Shown here piece after piece: positions 6,192 to 9,322 of a stretch of 9,322 nucleotides of DNA. Under the pieces are notes generated by a model. The model was not told where the DNA came from. It made no database searches and saw nothing but the letters and a program-made list of their open reading frames with translations. The DNA is from Saprospiraceae bacterium (lineage in GTDB: Bacteria; Bacteroidota; Bacteroidia; Chitinophagales; Saprospiraceae). The position numbers were made by a program, and so were the translations under genes. Every line of letters begins with the position of its first letter. The first letter of the stretch is position 1. The stretch spans positions 1-9,322 of the forward strand of contig JAHDBO010000062.1 in NCBI GenBank assembly GCA_020630355.1, in the 5' to 3' direction.

Positions 6192-6752
6192 GTGACAACA
6201 AAAAAATATACCAAGAGCTTACGTTCTTTTAGGGTTTATCATCGCTTCATCGGCATAACCGTTGCACTCATTCTTTTTATCAGTGCTGTCACTGGCTTGT
6301 TGTTGGCTTGGAAAAAGAATATAGATGCAATTCAGCCGCCTACCAAACGGGGACAGCTTGTACCCTTGAAAGAATGGAAAAGTTTAGGGGAACTTTCGTT
6401 GATTGCACAGCAAACACTTGACGAACAGCAGCCAGAACTCAAGGGCAACTTTATAGAAAAAATTGATATACGCCCTAAAAAAGGGGTCGCCAAAATGCAA
6501 TTTTCAGAAGGTTTCTGGGAAGTCCAACTAGATGGTTCTACCGGAGAAGTTCTATCGGTGGCGAAGCGTCATTCGGATTGGATAGAGGATTTGCATGACG
6601 GCTCTATTATCAGCGAGAATTTCAAACTCCTTTCCATGAACATTCTTGGAATAGGAACTATCCTGTTAATCATAACAGGATTTTGGCTGTGGTACGGTGT
6701 AAAATATATCAGAAAACTGAAAGCCAGACGCTCGAGAACGAAACGGGGATAG
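6192..6752 (+). CDS. Short PepSY-associated two-helix membrane protein
   Basis: The product is 186 residues. A basic N-terminus leads into FRVYHRFIG (13-21) and a first membrane helix at about 20-40; a soluble loop of about 100 residues contains one PepSY-like unit (about 85-128, with VQLDGSTGEVLSV) followed by LHDGS (134-138); a second helix lies at about 147-169 and ends in a very basic tail. The YHRFIG and LH-G motifs place it among PepSY-TM proteins, whose longer members are linked to iron uptake or electron transfer; the histidines 17 and 135 could bind haem, but this is inference. It has only two helices and one PepSY unit, a compact form rather than an obvious truncation. The GTG start is forced: a TAA lies directly before it, and no other start precedes the first helix. 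The precise role is unknown. Confidence 0.8.
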   Translation: MTTKKYTKSLRSFRVYHRFIGITVALILFISAVTGLLLAWKKNIDAIQPPTKRGQLVPLKEWKSLGELSLIAQQTLDEQQPELKGNFIEKIDIRPKKGVAKMQFSEGFWEVQLDGSTGEVLSVAKRHSDWIEDLHDGSIISENFKLLSMNILGIGTILLIITGFWLWYGVKYIRKLKARRSRTKRG

Positions 6753-6763
6753 GGTTAAACTAA

Positions 6764-6798
6764 GAAAGCGGCTATCGAATGGATTGATAGCCGCTTTC
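6764..6798. terminator. Bidirectional terminator between PepSY and HU genes
   Basis: The stem 6764-6776 (GAAAGCGGCTATC) pairs perfectly over 13 bases with 6786-6798, around a nine-base loop. It starts 12 bases after the PepSY stop and ends 19 bases from the HU stop, so it can serve both convergent genes. The T-tracts are short (TTTC on both strands). Confidence 0.8.
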
Positions 6799-6817
6799 GA
6801 GAATACCAAACTAAATA

Positions 6818-7090
6818 TTAGTTTACAGATTCTGCCAATTCTTTACCTGGCTTGAATTTTACCATAGTTTTAGCCGCAATTTGGATGATTTCCCCTGTTT
6901 TAGGGTTACGTCCATCCCTAGCAGCTCTTTCAGAAGTAGAGAATGTCCCAAATCCTACTAAAGTAACTTTTTTACCGTCTTTCAACGTATCTTGGATAGA
7001 ACTCATTACAACATTCAATGCTTCTGTTGCTTGAGCTTTTGTCAAATTAGCGTCCTCAGCGATTTTATTGATTAAATCCCCTTTGTTCAT
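6818..7090 (-). CDS. HU family DNA-binding protein
   Basis: The product is 90 residues, the standard HU length. HU dimers bend and compact DNA in the nucleoid with little sequence preference. The N-terminal helices begin MNKGDLINKIAEDANLTKAQ; GFGTF (46-50) is the hallmark turn, followed by the beta-arm with ERAARDGRNPKTGE (54-67), whose Asn62-Pro63 tip inserts into the minor groove. The C-terminus (VKFKPGKELAESVN) is the usual final strand and helix. All family positions look intact. IHF subunits share the fold, but the sequence reads as classical HU. It has its own predicted promoter and is divergent from a small lipoprotein gene. Confidence 0.95.
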   Translation of the reverse strand: MNKGDLINKIAEDANLTKAQATEALNVVMSSIQDTLKDGKKVTLVGFGTFSTSERAARDGRNPKTGEIIQIAAKTMVKFKPGKELAESVN

Positions 7091-7134
7091 TGGTTCAAAT
7101 TTTGTATTATAAAAGATAAATTATCAATTGGACA

Positions 7135-7165
7135 CAAAAATAGTCGCTCATAAGTGCAAAAGCAA
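7135..7165 (-). promoter_or_regulatory. Predicted Bacteroidota promoter of the HU gene
   Basis: On the minus strand TATTTTTG (7135-7142) matches TAnnTTTG perfectly and TTG (7163-7165) lies 20 bases upstream, so both elements are perfect at near-ideal spacing. Transcription would start near 7128, leaving a leader of about 38 bases before the ATG at 7090. It is the best promoter in the window. Confidence 0.75.
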
Positions 7166-7215
7166 GTTTTTCCATAAAATAAAGACCCTACTTTCTGACA
7201 AAAACACTATTCTGT

Positions 7216-7244
7216 GAGTAATCCTGTCAACATTAGGACTACTC
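7216..7244 (+). other. Hairpin in the HU/lipoprotein divergent spacer
   Basis: GAGTAATCCT (7216-7225) pairs with AGGACTACTC (7235-7244), nine pairs with one A-C mismatch around a nine-base loop, followed by a T-rich stretch (7245-7258). It ends 32 bases before the ATG of the small lipoprotein. It could be a 5' leader hairpin, a weak terminator of rightward transcription or a dyad operator; nothing visible decides. Confidence 0.4.
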
Positions 7245-7276
7245 CATTTTATTTTCTTGACTTCAAATCAACAACA

Positions 7277-7513
7277 ATGCTTTATCAAAATACTAAAAAA
7301 ACCGCAGCCCATTCGTTCAAAACTATCATTCTTGTTCTGATATTTGCTATGCTCATAATCGGCAACACCTCTTGCACCCAAAAGGTAGGTTGTAAAATGA
7401 ATGACTCTACTTTGATAGGAGGAAAAGTTGGTAAAAACGGGAAATTGTCCACTAAAAGAGGTAAATCTTCATTATTTCCTAAAAAGATGATGAAGCGAAA
7501 GAAAAGTAATTAG
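7277..7513 (+). CDS. Small basic predicted lipoprotein, unknown function
   Basis: The product is 78 residues from the ATG at 7277. A hydrophobic segment at about 16-29 (KTIILVLIFAMLIIG) ends in NTSC, a relaxed lipobox with Cys33, so it is probably a membrane-anchored lipoprotein. The 45-residue mature part has a second cysteine (Cys39), a glycine/lysine-rich stretch (LIGGKVGKNGKLSTKRGK) and ends in LFPKKMMKRKKSN; it is strongly positively charged and has no recognisable domain. The frame extends upstream to a GTG at 7214, but that would place 21 residues before the signal peptide and run through the hairpin, so 7277 is preferred. It is a short gene, supported mainly by the clean signal-peptide layout. 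Its charge could suit contact with nucleic acid, LPS or peptidoglycan, but that is a guess. Confidence 0.65.
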   Translation: MLYQNTKKTAAHSFKTIILVLIFAMLIIGNTSCTQKVGCKMNDSTLIGGKVGKNGKLSTKRGKSSLFPKKMMKRKKSN

Positions 7514-7551
7514 CAATTCGTCATCTTTGTGTAATGCCGCTCAGATTGACT

Positions 7552-7581
7552 TTCAAATCATTGCGAAAAACCGTACCTTTG
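7552..7581 (+). promoter_or_regulatory. Predicted Bacteroidota promoter of ahcY
   Basis: TACCTTTG (7574-7581) is a perfect TAnnTTTG box, with TTC (7552-7554, one base off TTG) 19 bases upstream. Transcription would start near 7588, giving a leader of about 24 bases, too short for a SAH or SAM riboswitch. A weaker copy, CATCTTTG, lies at 7522-7529. Confidence 0.6.
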
Positions 7582-7611
7582 TGGCGAATTTTTTAAAAAT
7601 AAGCATTAGTT

Positions 7612-8922
7612 ATGCCAACAGTAACAAATTTGAAATATAAGGTAAAAGATATTGCCTTAGCGGACTGGGGTCGCAAAGAGATTGAGCTTGCAGAAGCAGA
7701 AATGCCAGGTTTGATGGCATTGAGAGCACAATACGGCGCATCCAAACCTTTGAAAGGTGCTCGTATAGCGGGTTGTTTGCACATGACTATCCAAACGGCC
7801 GTTTTGATTGAAACTTTAGTGGAGCTAGGTGCTGATGTTACTTGGTCTTCTTGTAATATTTTCTCTACCCAAGACCAAGCAGCAGCAGCGATAGCAGCGG
7901 CAGGTGTACCTGTTTATGCTTGGAAAGGCATGAATGAAGAGGAATTTGAATGGGCTATCGAGCAAACCTTGTTTGCATTTGAAGATGGACAGCCCTTGAA
8001 TATGATCTTGGATGATGGAGGTGACTTGACCAACATGGTTCTGGATAAATACCCAGAATTGGTCAAAGACATCAAAGGCCTAAGCGAGGAAACAACGACT
8101 GGTGTACACCGCTTGTATGAGCGTATGCGCAAAGGAACGCTCCCTATTCCTGCTATCAATATTAACGACTCCGTTACCAAGTCAAAATTTGACAACAAGT
8201 ACGGCTGTAAAGAATCTTGCGTCGATGCTATTCGTCGTGCCACTGATATTATGATGGCTGGAAAAGTAGCTGTCGTAGCGGGTTATGGGGATGTAGGAAA
8301 AGGAACTGCCGCTTCTTTGAGAGGGGCAGGTTGTCGTGTTATCGTTACAGAGATTGACCCGATTTGTGCATTACAAGCTGCTATGGACGGCTTCGCAGTG
8401 AAGCGCATGGAAAATGCGATTCCACAAGCTAATATCGTTGTAACAGCAACTGGAAACAAGGACATCATCGCTGAGAAGCACTTCCGCATGATGAAAGACA
8501 AAACCATCGTTTGTAATATCGGTCACTTCGATAACGAAATCGATATGGCTTGGTTGAACGGTACTTATGGCGACAGCAAAGTAGTCATCAAACCACAAGT
8601 AGACAAATACACTATTGATGGCAATGATGTCATCGTTTTGGCAGAAGGTCGCCTAGTTAATCTAGGTTGTGCAACGGGTCACCCATCCTTCGTGATGTCC
8701 AACTCTTTCACCAACCAAACTTTGGCTCAGCTAGAGCTTTGGGAAAATAGCGACAAATACGAGAACAAAGTATACATGTTGCCTAAGCACTTGGACGAAG
8801 AAGTAGCACGCTTGCACTTGGAGAAAATCGGTGTAGAGCTAGAAGAACTATCTGCCGAGCAAGCAGAGTATATCGGTGTAGAAGTGAAAGGTCCATTCAA
8901 GCCAGAATACTACAGATACTAG
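7612..8922 (+). CDS. ahcY: Adenosylhomocysteinase (S-adenosylhomocysteine hydrolase)
   Basis: The enzyme splits S-adenosylhomocysteine, the inhibitory by-product of SAM methyltransferases, into adenosine and homocysteine, using tightly bound NAD. At 436 residues it is the standard length of the short bacterial/eukaryotic-like form. Visible signatures are CLHMTIQTAVLIETL (55-69), the DDGGD segment (134-138), SEETTTGVHRLYE (158-170), INDSVTKSKFDN (184-195, with the catalytic Lys190 and Asp194), Cys199, the NAD-binding GYGDVGKG (224-231), GHFDNEID (304-311), GHPSFVMSNSF (356-366) and the C-terminal KPEYYRY that completes the partner's NAD site. Nothing is missing. The neighbours belong to other pathways, and the gene appears to be a single-gene unit with its own promoter and terminator. 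Transfer or decay is not suggested. Confidence 0.97.
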   Translation: MPTVTNLKYKVKDIALADWGRKEIELAEAEMPGLMALRAQYGASKPLKGARIAGCLHMTIQTAVLIETLVELGADVTWSSCNIFSTQDQAAAAIAAAGVPVYAWKGMNEEEFEWAIEQTLFAFEDGQPLNMILDDGGDLTNMVLDKYPELVKDIKGLSEETTTGVHRLYERMRKGTLPIPAININDSVTKSKFDNKYGCKESCVDAIRRATDIMMAGKVAVVAGYGDVGKGTAASLRGAGCRVIVTEIDPICALQAAMDGFAVKRMENAIPQANIVVTATGNKDIIAEKHFRMMKDKTIVCNIGHFDNEIDMAWLNGTYGDSKVVIKPQVDKYTIDGNDVIVLAEGRLVNLGCATGHPSFVMSNSFTNQTLAQLELWENSDKYENKVYMLPKHLDEEVARLHLEKIGVELEELSAEQAEYIGVEVKGPFKPEYYRY

Positions 8923-8930
8923 AAAATCGG

Positions 8931-8943
8931 AGGGCTACGCCCT
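8931..8943 (+). other. Small GC-rich hairpin after ahcY
   Basis: AGGGC (8931-8935), a TAC loop and GCCCT (8939-8943) form a five-pair stem eight bases after the ahcY stop. It is followed 17 bases later by the main terminator and may protect the 3' end or act in tandem with it. Confidence 0.4.
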
Positions 8944-8960
8944 TAATGGATATGATTTGG

Positions 8961-8994
8961 GAAGGCAGTTCGTAAGAGCTGCCTTCTTTGTTTT
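8961..8994 (+). terminator. Intrinsic terminator of ahcY
   Basis: GAAGGCAG (8961-8968) pairs perfectly with CTGCCTTC (8979-8986), and the stem can extend three more pairs to a GTAA tetraloop (8972-8975). TTTGTTTT follows. This is a strong rho-independent terminator for the plus strand. It may also stop the convergent minus-strand gene, though no T-run follows in that direction. Confidence 0.85.
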
Positions 8995-8995
8995 C

Positions 8996-9322
8996 TCACC
9001 TCAAGGTCTTCATGCGGATAAGCGGTTGAGAATTCCGTTTTCTTGAAACTCGCCAAAACTTAAACCAACCCCAAAATGCACCTGCATAAACAAAACTTGT
9101 ATTTTTCTTTTCTCTAGTAGAACCTATGTAAGGTGCATAGCTATACAACCCTGTCCAACCTCGTTTTTTTTGATGCCACCAACACCACCTTCTACCAATA
9201 TTTTTTGTAACACTTCCATCATCTGGAAAGGGCAACTGATAGCCAATGAAAATGCGCTGCCCTTTTTTGACTGCTATTTCTTTGCCCTCTAGGGGAGTCT
9301 CTAGCCATTGTTGGGATTGATA
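8996..9322 (-). CDS. Unrecognised tryptophan-rich protein, C-terminal fragment
   Basis: The minus-strand frame is open from the right edge to a TGA at 8996-8998, giving 108 residues of a gene that starts outside the window. The first part reads like a beta-structured region (LEGKEIAVKKGQRIFIGYQL). It is followed by an aromatic, basic stretch with WCWWHQKKRGWTGLYSY, then SFVYAGAFWGWFKFW, and a basic tail. No domain is recognised. There are nine tryptophans in 108 residues. Support comes from the uninterrupted frame, the balanced amino-acid make-up of the upstream part and the convergent placement against the ahcY terminator. The internal TTG at 9235 is not a likely start, because the frame continues beyond it. 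It could also be an out-of-frame open stretch. Confidence 0.5.
   Translation of the reverse strand, partial: YQSQQWLETPLEGKEIAVKKGQRIFIGYQLPFPDDGSVTKNIGRRWCWWHQKKRGWTGLYSYAPYIGSTREKKNTSFVYAGAFWGWFKFWRVSRKRNSQPLIRMKTLR

Noticed and set aside
7214..7276. GTG at 7214 as the start of the small lipoprotein
   Set aside because: It would add 21 residues before the signal peptide, and its coding would overlap the hairpin at 7216-7244.
7514..7611. SAM or SAH riboswitch upstream of ahcY
   Set aside because: The predicted transcription start leaves a leader of only about 24 bases, and no riboswitch-like fold is visible in the 98-base spacer.
7914..8243. 109-codon minus-strand frame inside ahcY
   Set aside because: It is the antisense shadow of a highly conserved gene, with no independent start signal.
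1..9322. CRISPR array, insertion sequence, prophage or toxin-antitoxin pair
   Set aside because: There are no regularly spaced direct repeats, transposase or integrase motifs, target-site duplications or paired small toxin/antitoxin frames on either strand.

Overview
The window looks like ordinary chromosome from a member of the Bacteroidota, perhaps of the Saprospiria type, though the genus cannot be fixed from this sequence alone. Four observations support the phylum. There is a DUF4331-type C-terminus next to a TPR lipoprotein. There is a PorE-like TPR/PD40-propeller/OmpA protein. Start codons lack Shine-Dalgarno sequences. The spacers carry perfect copies of the Bacteroidota -7 promoter element TAnnTTTG ahead of rlmB, the PepSY gene, the HU gene and ahcY, and one inside the trpE leader. 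No phage, transposase, CRISPR array, tRNA or rRNA gene was found.

Left part (1-1700): the last 41 codons of a DUF4331-family protein are followed by a 174-base spacer and a TPR outer-membrane lipoprotein. The spacer holds the most unusual structure in the window, a 117-base inverted-repeat element (161-277). Its ends form a long stem, and its middle can fold into three small hairpins, giving a cloverleaf outline. A strong hairpin at 1669-1700 separates the TPR gene from the minus-strand genes that converge on it.

Middle (1701-6752): two minus-strand genes, a PorE-like OmpA protein and the 23S rRNA 2'-O-methyltransferase rlmB, read leftward, and rlmB has its own predicted promoter. A 307-base divergent spacer separates them from trpE (anthranilate synthase component I) on the plus strand. 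That spacer carries a textbook intrinsic-terminator hairpin just ahead of trpE, and its T-tract also contains a perfect TAnnTTTG box, so it may be an attenuator, a promoter or both. trpE is followed by a short PepSY-type two-helix membrane protein, not by trpG.

Right part (6753-9322): a 13-bp-stem bidirectional terminator separates the PepSY gene from a minus-strand HU gene. HU is divergent from a tiny, very basic predicted lipoprotein. Next comes ahcY (S-adenosylhomocysteine hydrolase) with its own promoter and a strong terminator. The window ends in the 3' part of an unrecognised, tryptophan-rich minus-strand gene.

Most genes are housekeeping: rRNA methylation, tryptophan synthesis, the methyl cycle and nucleoid structure. 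RlmB produces SAH when it methylates rRNA and AhcY removes SAH, but nothing suggests the two are co-regulated. I found no clear new multi-gene system. The best candidates for something undescribed are the cloverleaf element, the trpE leader and the small unknown proteins.
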